Assembly: GCF_004000985.1 (NCBI RefSeq)
Contig: NZ_BIMH01000011.1
Coordinates: 62,001-126,000, forward strand
From: Paenibacillus validus NBRC 15382
Lineage (GTDB): Bacteria > Bacillota > Bacilli > Paenibacillales > NBRC-103111
Length of the DNA stretch: 64,000 nt
Direction of reading: 5' to 3'
The stretch's first letter is position 1. Every line of letters starts with the position of its first letter. The notes under the pieces are model-generated. The model made no database searches. It was given only the letters and a program-made list of their open reading frames with translations, and was not told the DNA's origin. A program made the translations under genes and the position numbers. Of the stretch, positions 23,807 to 32,932 are shown piece after piece.

Positions 23807-24226
23807 TCATTTGCGAGGGTTGAAGTACATCGTACGTCCGTTAAACAATTGCAGTTCGGCTTTCCACAGCTTGCCCAAGTATTTGCTGAATTCATTGCCC
23901 TTGGATTTGTCACCGTGGGTGCAGCCATCCGGCAGCACCATCTGTACGAAGTGTCGTTCGGCATCGCCGTTTTTCTCGGTTCCGACGCCCATCACGATAT
24001 ATTTGTAGAGGGGGTTGGTCCCTTTCAAAAAAAACCATTTGCCTTCGGCTTCCGGTTTTGATTCGATCGTATACGGAAATCCGGCATCGTCGTACTCCCA
24101 GCCGAGCTGTTTGCCGGTCAGTGCAAGCTGCTCCCGGTAATGCTCCAGCTGCTGCTTGAGCTCATCCAGAGTTAACGAGGAAATGGACGAGCCTTCCACG
24201 AATTTGATATATGCGCTTTGCGCCAT
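23807..24226 (-). CDS. DUF1885 family protein
   Basis: The 139-residue product has the family pattern: SAYIKFVEGSS, a helix LTLDELKQQLEHYREQLALTGKQLGWEY, FPYTIESKPE, GKWFFLKG, then HFVQMVLPDGCTHGDKSKGNEFSKYLGK and the terminal LQLFNGRTMYFNPRK. The fold resembles an FKBP-like alpha/beta domain, but the function is unknown. ATG 24226 is at the plausible N-terminus MAQSAYIKF. Confidence 0.78.
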   Translation of the reverse strand: MAQSAYIKFVEGSSISSLTLDELKQQLEHYREQLALTGKQLGWEYDDAGFPYTIESKPEAEGKWFFLKGTNPLYKYIVMGVGTEKNGDAERHFVQMVLPDGCTHGDKSKGNEFSKYLGKLWKAELQLFNGRTMYFNPRK

Positions 24227-24373
24227 GACCCATGCACCTGCCTACTTAATGAACTGGAACGATTTGACTTTTGTCATGCACCATGATCATCATAGCATTA
24301 AGAAAAACCAAATACAATACTTGTGACGTGAGCGAAAGTCGCCGCGTAAACAAAGAACAGAGAGGGATTTCCC

Positions 24374-25216
24374 GTGGATAGGAAGAGGTTTGAAGGTTAT
24401 TTGCTCGTCACGGATATGGACGGAACGCTGCTGAATGCGCAGAAGGAAATCAGTAAAGAAAACTTGGCCGCCATTGAGCGTTTCGTCGCCCAAGGCGGAT
24501 TGTTTACGGTAGCGACGGGGCGTATTGTCGAACCGGCGGGTTATTTCGTCAAGCAGCTCCCGGTCAACACGCCCGCGATTTTATATAACGGAGCGGTTAT
24601 CTACGATTATAGCAGGGAGGAAGCGATTTGGCAGTCCGAGCTGCCGGATGCGGGGAAAGCGGCGCTGCAGCAAGTCGTTGAGGCGTTCCCCGGCATCGGC
24701 GCGGAAATTTATGTGCAGGGGGAGCCTTACCCGTATGTGCTGCGCGAGAATGAGTGGACGGCGCGGCATCGACAAATCGAGCGGTTTCCGTACCAGCCGA
24801 TCGACGATGTGACGAAGGTGCCGCCGGATTGGCTGAAAGTATTATTCGCTTGGGAGCCGGAGCGGCTCGATCAGACGAGCGAGGCGATCGTTCGGCTGAC
24901 CGAAGCTGCGCAGATCGAATGGGTGCGATCCGACGACCGATATTTTGAGATGCTGGCCAGAGGGGCGACTAAAGGCCACGCATTGGAGCTGTTAACGGAT
25001 AAAATAGGGATAGCGATGGAACGATGCGTGGCGATCGGCGACCATTTGAACGACTTGGAAATGATCCGCAGGGCAGGGATCGGCGTTGCGGTTGAGAACG
25101 CGCACCCGCTGCTTATTGAAGCGGCGAACCGGAAGGGGAAGCATCACCAGGAGCATGCGGTGGCCGATGTGATCGAATGGCTCGAAGCGCAGGCCGAAGC
25201 GGAAGCTCGATCGTAA
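24374..25216 (+). CDS. Cof-type HAD-IIB family phosphatase
   Basis: The 280-residue product has HAD motif I (LLVTDMDGTLLNA, Asp nucleophile and Asp+2), motif II near TVATGR, motif III Lys (ATKGHAL) and motif IV GDHLNDLEMIRRAG. The cap domain between motifs II and III is of the C2B type. Such enzymes dephosphorylate sugar phosphates or flavin phosphates; the substrate cannot be told. The start is GTG 24374 with AGAGGGATTTCCC upstream. Confidence 0.88.
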   Translation: MDRKRFEGYLLVTDMDGTLLNAQKEISKENLAAIERFVAQGGLFTVATGRIVEPAGYFVKQLPVNTPAILYNGAVIYDYSREEAIWQSELPDAGKAALQQVVEAFPGIGAEIYVQGEPYPYVLRENEWTARHRQIERFPYQPIDDVTKVPPDWLKVLFAWEPERLDQTSEAIVRLTEAAQIEWVRSDDRYFEMLARGATKGHALELLTDKIGIAMERCVAIGDHLNDLEMIRRAGIGVAVENAHPLLIEAANRKGKHHQEHAVADVIEWLEAQAEAEARS

Positions 25217-25228
25217 GGCTGTAACCAT

Positions 25229-25270
25229 AAAAAAACGCTTGCCGCGGATCAACCGAAGGCAAGCGTTTTT
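25229..25270. terminator. Shared terminator between HAD gene and speA
   Basis: AAAAACGCTTGCC and GGCAAGCGTTTTT flank a 14-base loop. T-runs on both strands serve the two convergent genes. Confidence 0.88.
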
Positions 25271-25280
25271 GACCTGGTCT

Positions 25281-26756
25281 TTAGAAAATAGCAGGGGTTT
25301 CCACGATCACTTTGACGAATTCGATGCTGCGGTCCTCGGGACCTTTAACGGGAAGACCGACCTCGATATGCTCGGTGATATAGTCGATCAAATCCTGCGA
25401 AATGACTTCCCCCGGCAGCAAGATCGGGATACCCGGCGGGTACACGTAAATGAACTCGGCGATGATCCGATCGGCCGACTCCTTGAACGGAATAAGCTCC
25501 GTATCGCCGTAGAAGGCGTCGCGGGGCGAAAGGGTCAGCTGCGGAATCTTTGGAATTTTGATCACCAGCTCGTTAGCTTGCCGGATGTTGTAATTCTCGG
25601 CCGACAAGCGGCGCAGCGCCGCAAGCAGCGTGTCGATGTTCTCCTGGGTATCGCCCGGCGTCACCAGGCACAGGATATTGTACATGTCGCTGAGCTCGAC
25701 TTCGATGTTGTACTGCTCGCGCAGCCAGTTTTCGGCGTCGTAGCCGGTAATGCCCAGGTGACGGACATGAATATTGACTTTGGTCGGATCGCAGTCGAAG
25801 GTTGCTTCACTGCCCAAAATTTCCCGGCCGAAGCAGGAAAGTCCCGGAATCTCGTTGATTTGATTGCGCGCGTACTCCGCAAGCTCAATGGCGCGGTCCG
25901 CCATCGCTTCGCCGTTCAACGCCAAATTGCGGCGTGCGCTGTCCAGCGACGCGAGCAGGATGTAGGACGTCGACGTAGTCGTCAGCATGCTGATGATGGT
26001 CTTCGCGCGGCGGACATTGACGCGGCCTTCGCGAATGTTCAGCACGGAGCTTTGCGTCATCGAACCGCCGAGCTTGTGCACGCTCGTAGCGGCCATATCG
26101 GCGCCGGCCTGCATGGCCGACATCGGGAGCTTGTCGTTGAAGTGGATGAGCACGCCGTGTGCTTCGTCCACCAGCACCGGAATGTTGTAGCCGTGGACGA
26201 TGTCCACGATTTCTTTCAGGTTCGCGCAGACGCCGTAATAAGTCGGATTGATCACGAGCACCGCTTTGGCGTCGGGATGGCGCTCGAGCGCCCGTCTGAC
26301 CGACGAGGTCGTCACGCCGTGATCGATGCCCAGATTTTCGTCACGCACCGGCTTTAAGAAAACCGGCTTGGCGCCTGCGAAAATAATGGCCGCCATGATC
26401 GACTTGTGCACGTTGCGCGGCACGATAATTTTATCGCCCTGGGAGCAGACGGTAAGAATCATCGTCATGATCGCCCCGCTTGTCCCTTGTACGGAGAAGA
26501 ACGTATGGTCGGCGCCGAACGCTTCGGCCGCGAGCCTCTGCGATTGTTCGATAACGCCGGTCGGCTGATGCAAATCGTCGAGCGGCGCGATATTGATCAG
26601 GTCGATGGAGAGCGCGTTATCGCCGATAAACTCCCGGAACTCAGGGTCCATCCCCACGCCTTTTTTATGTCCTGGAATATGAAATTGCACCGGATTGCGC
26701 GCAGCGTGTTCTTTCAACGCAGTGAACAGGGGAGTTTTCGTCTGATCCACGGTCAT
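25281..26756 (-). CDS. speA: Arginine decarboxylase (Orn/Lys/Arg decarboxylase family)
   Basis: This PLP enzyme of fold type I makes agmatine from arginine, the first step of polyamine synthesis in Bacillus. The 491-residue product aligns closely with B. subtilis SpeA: QFHIPGHKKGVGMDPEFREFIGDNALSIDLINI..., the SVQGTSGAIMT cofactor-binding turn, DEAHG (Asp holding the pyridine nitrogen) and SVHKLGGSMTQSS with the Schiff-base Lys. The C-terminal domain has PRDAFYGDTE and VYPPGIPILLPGE. The Arg rather than Lys preference is inferred from similarity to SpeA. The partner speB/speE genes are not in the window. Confidence 0.9.
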   Translation of the reverse strand: MTVDQTKTPLFTALKEHAARNPVQFHIPGHKKGVGMDPEFREFIGDNALSIDLINIAPLDDLHQPTGVIEQSQRLAAEAFGADHTFFSVQGTSGAIMTMILTVCSQGDKIIVPRNVHKSIMAAIIFAGAKPVFLKPVRDENLGIDHGVTTSSVRRALERHPDAKAVLVINPTYYGVCANLKEIVDIVHGYNIPVLVDEAHGVLIHFNDKLPMSAMQAGADMAATSVHKLGGSMTQSSVLNIREGRVNVRRAKTIISMLTTTSTSYILLASLDSARRNLALNGEAMADRAIELAEYARNQINEIPGLSCFGREILGSEATFDCDPTKVNIHVRHLGITGYDAENWLREQYNIEVELSDMYNILCLVTPGDTQENIDTLLAALRRLSAENYNIRQANELVIKIPKIPQLTLSPRDAFYGDTELIPFKESADRIIAEFIYVYPPGIPILLPGEVISQDLIDYITEHIEVGLPVKGPEDRSIEFVKVIVETPAIF

Positions 26757-26973
26757 CCCTACCCTTCATGAATAAGTTATGGTGGCCTGCTTGAAAAAAG
26801 CAAACAAATCGAGTATAGCAAAATGCGACACGGATGCAAGCGGTTTTTGTAAAACCTTTGTGAAGTTTGCAGGTTTGTCGATTTTGTTAACCTTGCGTAC
26901 AATATTTCCATCGTCAAAAAAGATATGGTACAGTTAGATTACTTACTATAAATCGGAAGGAAACGTCACACCT

Positions 26974-28152
26974 ATGGACAAAAGGCTTCTCGTAATCATG
27001 GTGCTGATCATGACGATTTTTATCGGCTTTGGCATCATTATTCCCGTGCTCCCCGAGGTTGTAACCGGATCGGGCGCCGAAAGCTTTCATCTGGGCATGC
27101 TGCTCTCCGTGTACTCGCTCGTTTCGTTCCTCATGTCGCCGTTTTGGGGAGCTTGGTCAGACCGGATCGGCAGACGTCCGATCATTATGATCGGCACATT
27201 GGGGTTCAGCGTAAGCTTCTTCATTTTCGGCATTGCCGGAGACCATCTGGTCCTTATGTATATTTCGCGTATTTTGGGCGGCTTGTTCTCCGGGGCAGTT
27301 ACGGCCTGTGCGGTCGCTTACGTTGCGGACATTACATCTGAAGAAAACCGGACGAAAGGGATGGGGCTGGTCGGCATGTCGATCGGACTCGGGTTTATTT
27401 TCGGCCCGGCGGTCGGCGGCTTGTTAAGCGGCTTCGGTTACCATGTGCCGTTCTTCGCTGCCGCGCTGCTGGCGCTGCTCATGTTCGTATTCGCTTATTT
27501 CATGCTGCAGGAATCGGTGTCCGCGGAAGCCCGCCAGCAGACGCGGGATTCGAAACAGTCGCGCTGGACGGCCTTCGTCGGCTCGCTGAAATATTTGTAC
27601 GTCCTGTCGTTCTTCGTCTCCTTCTCGCTGGCCGGTCTCGAGGCGACGCTGCTGCTGTTCCAACGGGATCAGATCGGAGCTACTCCGCAGCAGCTCGGCA
27701 TCATGTTCGCCGTCAGCGGCATCGTCGGCGCCTTGATTCAGGGCGGAGTTGTACGCCGTCTTATCAAGCGGGGACAGGAGTCCCGTGTTATCGGCATCGG
27801 TTTGTTATTGTCGGCGGCGGGCTTCGTGCTTATTTTGTTTTCCAGCAGCCTGCTCACCGCTTCGATTTACTTAAGCGTATTTGCGGCCGGGAATGCGTTG
27901 ATCCGGCCCTGTGTAACCTCGCTGATCACGCAGAAGACCAAGGTCGGGCAGGGGGTCGCATCCGGCTTGAGCTCGTCGATGGACAGCCTGGGCCGCATCG
28001 CGGGACCGCTGCTCGGAGCCGGCATTTACGATTACAGCCACAGCCTGCCGTTCCTGATCGGCGCGGTGTTGTCGGTCGGAGCGCTCTATTTGTTGTACCG
28101 CTTTATAGTATTGGATCGGATCGGCACCAGAACATCAAGTCAGCCGCTCTGA
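26974..28152 (+). CDS. MFS transporter, drug:H+ antiporter type
   Basis: The 392-residue intact product has 12 hydrophobic segments. Motif A (GAWSDRIGRRP) lies between helices 2 and 3, and motif C-like GLGFIFGPAVGGLL in helix 5 marks it as an exporter. It resembles TetA/Blt-type single-component efflux pumps; the substrate is unknown. ATG 26974 follows CGGAAGGAAACGTCACACCT. A terminator at 28163 ends a single-gene transcript. Confidence 0.88.
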   Translation: MDKRLLVIMVLIMTIFIGFGIIIPVLPEVVTGSGAESFHLGMLLSVYSLVSFLMSPFWGAWSDRIGRRPIIMIGTLGFSVSFFIFGIAGDHLVLMYISRILGGLFSGAVTACAVAYVADITSEENRTKGMGLVGMSIGLGFIFGPAVGGLLSGFGYHVPFFAAALLALLMFVFAYFMLQESVSAEARQQTRDSKQSRWTAFVGSLKYLYVLSFFVSFSLAGLEATLLLFQRDQIGATPQQLGIMFAVSGIVGALIQGGVVRRLIKRGQESRVIGIGLLLSAAGFVLILFSSSLLTASIYLSVFAAGNALIRPCVTSLITQKTKVGQGVASGLSSSMDSLGRIAGPLLGAGIYDYSHSLPFLIGAVLSVGALYLLYRFIVLDRIGTRTSSQPL

Positions 28153-28162
28153 CCAAATAAGA

Positions 28163-28203
28163 AAGCTGCCGTAGGCGATACTCCCGCTGCGGCAGCTTTT
28201 TTA
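28163..28203 (+). terminator. Terminator of the MFS gene
   Basis: AAGCTGCCG and CGGCAGCTT flank a 18-base loop, followed by TTTTTT. Confidence 0.88.
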
Positions 28204-28472
28204 TAATATCAAAATTTATAAGTTTGATCCGGAGGATCACGATTCTGATATTTCAAGAAAAACTTCCTCTAAAACACGAATGTATCTTCATCGAAAAGGC
28301 TTCGATCAGAAGCTTTTCTTACACCTCTTCCGTCTGTTCTTCCCTTCCTCCATGGCGATGGCGCAGATCGCTTTCATACGCAGCACCGCTGTGCCATACC
28401 TTCAAAACGCAGACCGTTTTTCTCCACAACCCGGATGGATGCCCATTCTGACTTGAGGAATGTCTCTTTCGT

Positions 28473-30047
28473 TTATTTCGCACGCGTTCCTGTTTCGTGG
28501 ACACCAAATGTAGAGACGGTGATGCCGTCTTCGGTTCGCGTTACGGTCCAATCCCAGCCGCTCTTGTAACCGGAGAGCAGCAGCTTGCCCGTTGCTTGAT
28601 CTAACGTCCATGTGCCGGTCTGCGGTCCGTTCCAATAGAAGGAGATGGTGCCGTCCGCAGCAATCGTCAAGGTTCCGCCGCTCGCTCCATCGCGGCCTGC
28701 CGGGACCCACATGTTCCATTTGCCGATAAAGTAATCAGCTGGGTCTGAGGTTGACAGCGAATTGTCATCGCTGGCTTCTGCTGCGTCTTTACTGACGATG
28801 AGAATGGTTCGTGTTTCATCGTTAAAGGTGATTTTTTGGTTTAACTGCTCGCTCACGAATCGCACAGGAACCATGGTGGTGTTGTTATAGATCATGGCCG
28901 GGACGTCCATCATGACGGTCTTGCCGTTCACTCTCGCTGCAGATTGACCGATAACCAGCACGATTGTATCCTGCCCTACAGTCAATGTAATGCTGCGCTG
29001 CTCGCCGTTCCATTTCACTTGAGCGCCGAGCGCCTCACTGATAAAACGGAGAGGGACGAGAGTTCTGCCGTCGTAGATGAAAGGCGCCGTTTCCAAGGTG
29101 TGGGATTTTAAGTTAACCAAAGCCGTTGTATTATCAATTTGCAGCAAAATCCGGTTTCCTTCGTTAACGGGCGTCCGGTTTCCCTCGTTAACGGGCGCTT
29201 GAGAGGCTTTTTTTACGATGGTCACCTTGAGTGCCGATGAGATGGAAATCAGATTATCATTTCTGTCATAAGATGCGATTTTATATAGGTACGTATGTCC
29301 GGCAAACGTATAATTATCGATATATTGCGGCTCGGTCAGCTTAAAGTCGGTCATTTTCACATAAGGCTTGCCGTTGTCCGAACGGTAGATGTCCCAAGAG
29401 ACATGTCCGTTTAACTGCTTCCAAGGCAGTGTAATGCTTCCATTCTCCTCAAATTCGTAAACCGCTGAAGGATTGAGAATATCCTTTTCGGGAGAACCCA
29501 AGTCCAGGGACACCGGAGGGGAAGTCCCGTTATTTTGACTGTTTGTGCTTCCGTCGTTCTCCTGTTCCGGAACCTCAAGCACATAGGAGAACGTCACTTT
29601 AGTAATCGAAAAGCCGTTATCCGGCAAAATGCGGTCGATTTTGATTTTAGAATGGCTGCCGTCATGCAGCACGACGAGATAAACAGCTCCTTGTTCTATT
29701 TCAAGCGAATTGGTGAAGCCGGTTACATTACGGTCGGTCGGTTTCGTCAGATCCTCAGAGTCCAGCTTACGAATCGCCAATGCCCCAATGTCGCCGTATT
29801 GATTGATGACAATATCTGCATCGGAGCTGCTTGTCGTGTACTTCAACTCAAGTAAATTGAGTCCCCCTCGATCAAGCACGTCACCGGACCAATTCAGCGT
29901 ATAGGGGTGCAGCTTATCGTAAACGCCGCTTTGCTTATCACCCCATGTAATGGTATCGGCCGCCTGGACCGATCCGAAAAAAAGTGCGCCGGGCACAAAA
30001 ATGCTCAGCATGAACAGCAACAGAATGGATGCAATCCCTTTTTTCAT
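28473..30047 (-). CDS. Secreted stalk-domain protein with two copper-amine-oxidase N-terminal repeats
   Basis: The 524-residue product begins with a signal peptide (MKKGIASILLLFMLSIFVPG... to about residue 30). It then has an N-terminal beta domain, a fibronectin-like segment (SITLPWKQLNGHVSWDIYRSDNGKPYV), an 8-residue tandem repeat (PVNEGNRT PVNEGNR), a double stalk domain (IDNTTALVNLKSHTLETAPFIYDGRTLVPLRFISEALGAQVKWN and its partner with MIYNNTTMVPVRFVSEQLNQKITFN), and a lipocalin-like C-terminus. ATG 30047 is chosen over the upstream in-frame ATGs because of GAGGAGTGAAGA. Its role is unknown; wall or matrix association is likely. Confidence 0.82.
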   Translation of the reverse strand: MKKGIASILLLFMLSIFVPGALFFGSVQAADTITWGDKQSGVYDKLHPYTLNWSGDVLDRGGLNLLELKYTTSSSDADIVINQYGDIGALAIRKLDSEDLTKPTDRNVTGFTNSLEIEQGAVYLVVLHDGSHSKIKIDRILPDNGFSITKVTFSYVLEVPEQENDGSTNSQNNGTSPPVSLDLGSPEKDILNPSAVYEFEENGSITLPWKQLNGHVSWDIYRSDNGKPYVKMTDFKLTEPQYIDNYTFAGHTYLYKIASYDRNDNLISISSALKVTIVKKASQAPVNEGNRTPVNEGNRILLQIDNTTALVNLKSHTLETAPFIYDGRTLVPLRFISEALGAQVKWNGEQRSITLTVGQDTIVLVIGQSAARVNGKTVMMDVPAMIYNNTTMVPVRFVSEQLNQKITFNDETRTILIVSKDAAEASDDNSLSTSDPADYFIGKWNMWVPAGRDGASGGTLTIAADGTISFYWNGPQTGTWTLDQATGKLLLSGYKSGWDWTVTRTEDGITVSTFGVHETGTRAK

Positions 30048-30216
30048 CTTCTTCACTCCTCGCAAGATTTGATTCATACTCAGCATTCACTATAACGAGC
30101 CTTGATTACAGGAAACTTACAAACTTGCCCAACGGAATATTGCAATGATTTTGTAAGTTATTTGCGATATCATGAGGCATCATTTTCAAGGATGGAAAAC
30201 GAAAGGATGTGTGCCT

Positions 30217-31008
30217 GTGTCATTGTTTAAAAAGATGCTGGCTCGGGTAGGTATCGGCAGCGTGAAGGTCGATTTTCGGCTTCCGTCACATCAATTGACA
30301 GCCGGGGAAGAAATTACGGGAACGGTCAGGATTCAAGGCGGAAAAACAGAACAGGAATTACAAAGCTGCGAAATCGCCTTATTCACTGAATACACGACCT
30401 ATTACACGGACTCTGAAGGGGAACACCGGACGTCTACTGCAAAAGTACTTCTGAACGCGTATACGCTTCCATGTGATTTTCACATTCAATCGTTTGAAGT
30501 CAAACAATATCCATTATCTATTGCCATTCCGCTGCACACGCCTATTACGTTATCCCGGGAAAAAATATGGTTTGAAACCCGGCTCAATATGGAGAAAGCG
30601 GTCGATTCTTTGGATAAAGACAGGATCACTGTGCTTCCCCATCCATTGATGCAGCGTATCTTGGATGCGATGAACCGCCTCGGCTTTCCGCTTGTAGAAT
30701 CGTATTTGACGGAAAACGGAAACACACAGGTCAGTCCGGACCCTTTTATTCAACGAATCATTTATGGGGTATCGGATGAATACCATTTATTATTGGATGA
30801 GATTATGGCAACTCCCGTGTGGATGCCGGATAAGCTTCATTTGATTCTGGGAATCAACAGGAAAGCCGGGCTGCTTCATACGATTGCAGAAAAAGACATC
30901 ATTACGGAAACGATCGAATTTCTGCCTGAGGAATGGTTAGCAAGAGACAATGATGCCTTTGCGCGGCATATTAAAGCGGTCATAGATAAGGCAACAGCAA
31001 CGGAATAA
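30217..31008 (+). CDS. spo0M: Spo0M family sporulation control protein
   Basis: Spo0M is an arrestin-like cytoplasmic protein that affects sporulation and cell division in B. subtilis. The 263-residue product matches it from the N-terminus (SLFKKMLARVGIGSVKVDFRL, then AGEEITGTVRIQGG), with two beta-sandwich halves. The start is GTG 30217, eight bases or so after GAAAGGA. An in-frame ATG at 30172 has no site and lies outside the conserved region. Confidence 0.88.
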   Translation: MSLFKKMLARVGIGSVKVDFRLPSHQLTAGEEITGTVRIQGGKTEQELQSCEIALFTEYTTYYTDSEGEHRTSTAKVLLNAYTLPCDFHIQSFEVKQYPLSIAIPLHTPITLSREKIWFETRLNMEKAVDSLDKDRITVLPHPLMQRILDAMNRLGFPLVESYLTENGNTQVSPDPFIQRIIYGVSDEYHLLLDEIMATPVWMPDKLHLILGINRKAGLLHTIAEKDIITETIEFLPEEWLARDNDAFARHIKAVIDKATATE

Positions 31009-31102
31009 GCTGAGGTGATATGAATTATTTTCGCTGAAAGGCAAGGGACGCCGCAGCGCTTTTTATGTTAAGATATAAGAAAGTATAAGATTTCAGCGGT
31101 GG

Positions 31103-32932
31103 ATGAAATCAGCTAAGAAAAAGGCGGCGAAAAGGCTCTTGATACCGGATGAAAGCATGGATGGACTGCTGCGAAGAAATCGCTTCCGGGAAGCGGTGAT
31201 GCGAATGGAATGCGCTTTGCTGGAGGAAAGGGAGGTACAGGAAGAGCTGCTTCGGCAAATTCCTGACTCCTATCTGAACGCTTCCCCGCTGCTTCTGCAA
31301 GCACTTGGGAATATATGCTATGGCAACGGTCAGCTTTCCGAGGCGAGACAGCGGTTCGAACAGGCGATGAAGGGGTTCGGAGCGATGGCCCTCCCGGCCC
31401 GTCTGTTGTCGGCGATGTGTGCATTGGTGCAAGTGCAGCTGCGGATGGGAGACTTGGCATCGGCAGAAACATTGCTCCTATTTCTTAAGACGGAATATGA
31501 GAGGACGCCTTCCGGGGAGCGGGAAGGCGGTCTTCCCCGCGCTTTGGCGGCGGGCAGCCGCTTAATCGATGCCGATGCTCAGGCAAAGATGTGGTATCTC
31601 GAAGCGGTTGTGTTGTACGAGCGGAAGCTTCAAATGGACCAGGCTGCCTGTACATTGGCTGAACTTATAACTCAATGCGGTGCCGAGCTTCATCCGAAGG
31701 AGTGGAGGGACCTGGAATGGAAGCTGAAGCGATGGTCAGCCGTGACGGAAGACGGCAGCCTCAGTGCAGACTGGATTATATCGCTTCAGAATGCGCAGCT
31801 TGAACGCTGGGAGCATGTATACTCACAGCTGAAGAGACAGGTCCATTCCCCTTTCCGGGGGAGGGGGCCGTATTATATTTTGGTCGGCGTGCAAGTGGCT
31901 TTCTTTAGGGCGGCGTTACAGGTTTGCCCCGAGGAGGCTGCCGCCTTCGCAGACAGACTAAGCGAGCTAAAGAAACAATACCCCTCCGATATGCAGCTGC
32001 AGCACGCTTTGCTGCTTGCCGAGTATGATTGGCTGTTACGCCTTGAGCTCGCTGAGGAGGCAAAAGCGGTTATGCAAGAGGCCGGTCGGATCGCCCGTCA
32101 TTTGAGGCTGCCGAATTGCTCTTCTTCTCCGGATCTTGTTCAGGAGCCGGAAACGATCCGGATCGAGCAGCCAAAACCACAGGCCGGGTGGTGGATTCGC
32201 TTTTTCGGCGGTCTGACGGTCGGGCGCGGTGCCGAGGAGGTGCGCAATATCCGATGGAAACGAAGGAAGGCGCAGGAGTTGTGCGTCTATCTGTTGCTTC
32301 AGCCCAAATACACATGCGCGAAGGAGCAGCTTATAGAGATTCTTGAGCTTGGAGAAGATCCCGAGAAGGCCGCTAAATCGCTGTATGTGATTATCCATCA
32401 GTTAAAGCAAACGCTGCACGAACAGTTGTCTATTCACGAGGGAGTGTACAGTCGTGAAGGCTTGGTCATTCTCCGTGAAGACGCCTTTGAGTATGTAGAT
32501 GTGGAACGGTACTTGACGCTGCTTCGGGTGGCCGACCAATTGTGGCTGAAGGACCGCCCCCTAGCCTATGAATTCTATCTGCAGGCTTACGCCCTGTACG
32601 ACGAGCTGCTTCCCGAGCTTCCATATATTTCATGGCTCGAGAACATGCGGGAGTATGTTCTGGAAAAGCAGGTTGCTGTCATCCGCAAGCTGTGCCTGAT
32701 GGCAGAGGAACAGCAGGAAACGGTCCTCGAGGAAATGTACTGCCGGGAGTGGATCGATCTTAAACCTTATCAGGAAGAAGCTTGTCAGCGGTTCATGCGT
32801 CTATTGATCCGCACGCACCGGCAAAGCGAAGCGGCAGAAGTTTATGAGCGGTTCGCCCAGTGGTGTCGAGACGAGTTGGGGACGGAACCGTCCGAAGAGA
32901 CTTATCTTCTCTTGGGGGGAAGTACGCGTTGA
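31103..32932 (+). CDS. TPR / winged-helix / BTAD transcriptional regulator (SARP-like)
   Basis: The 609-residue product has three parts: an N-terminal helical repeat region of TPR type (about 20-340), an OmpR-like winged helix (about 366-450; FFGGLTVGRGAEEVRNIRWKRRKAQELCVYLLLQP then KEQLIEIL and AKSLYVIIHQLKQTL), and a C-terminal bacterial transcriptional activator domain (about 465-605; EYVDVERYLTLL..., WIDLKPYQEEACQRFMRLLIRTHRQSEAAEVYERFAQW). Such proteins bind DNA and sense inputs through the repeat region. It is the first gene of a five-gene operon, and its TGA overlaps the TTG start of the next gene, so the products are probably made in step. Confidence 0.85.
   Translation: MKSAKKKAAKRLLIPDESMDGLLRRNRFREAVMRMECALLEEREVQEELLRQIPDSYLNASPLLLQALGNICYGNGQLSEARQRFEQAMKGFGAMALPARLLSAMCALVQVQLRMGDLASAETLLLFLKTEYERTPSGEREGGLPRALAAGSRLIDADAQAKMWYLEAVVLYERKLQMDQAACTLAELITQCGAELHPKEWRDLEWKLKRWSAVTEDGSLSADWIISLQNAQLERWEHVYSQLKRQVHSPFRGRGPYYILVGVQVAFFRAALQVCPEEAAAFADRLSELKKQYPSDMQLQHALLLAEYDWLLRLELAEEAKAVMQEAGRIARHLRLPNCSSSPDLVQEPETIRIEQPKPQAGWWIRFFGGLTVGRGAEEVRNIRWKRRKAQELCVYLLLQPKYTCAKEQLIEILELGEDPEKAAKSLYVIIHQLKQTLHEQLSIHEGVYSREGLVILREDAFEYVDVERYLTLLRVADQLWLKDRPLAYEFYLQAYALYDELLPELPYISWLENMREYVLEKQVAVIRKLCLMAEEQQETVLEEMYCREWIDLKPYQEEACQRFMRLLIRTHRQSEAAEVYERFAQWCRDELGTEPSEETYLLLGGSTR

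Noticed and set aside
25239-26357. Long plus-strand open frame (372 codons) opposite speA
   Set aside because: It is the antisense of a clearly conserved PLP enzyme; its own composition (many His/Arg/Val) is a codon-shadow pattern and there is no ribosome binding site.
28224-28451. 75-codon plus-strand frame between the MFS and stalk-domain genes
   Set aside because: No ribosome binding site and low-quality Ser/Arg/Cys-rich translation; the region holds only a small hairpin at 28294-28319.
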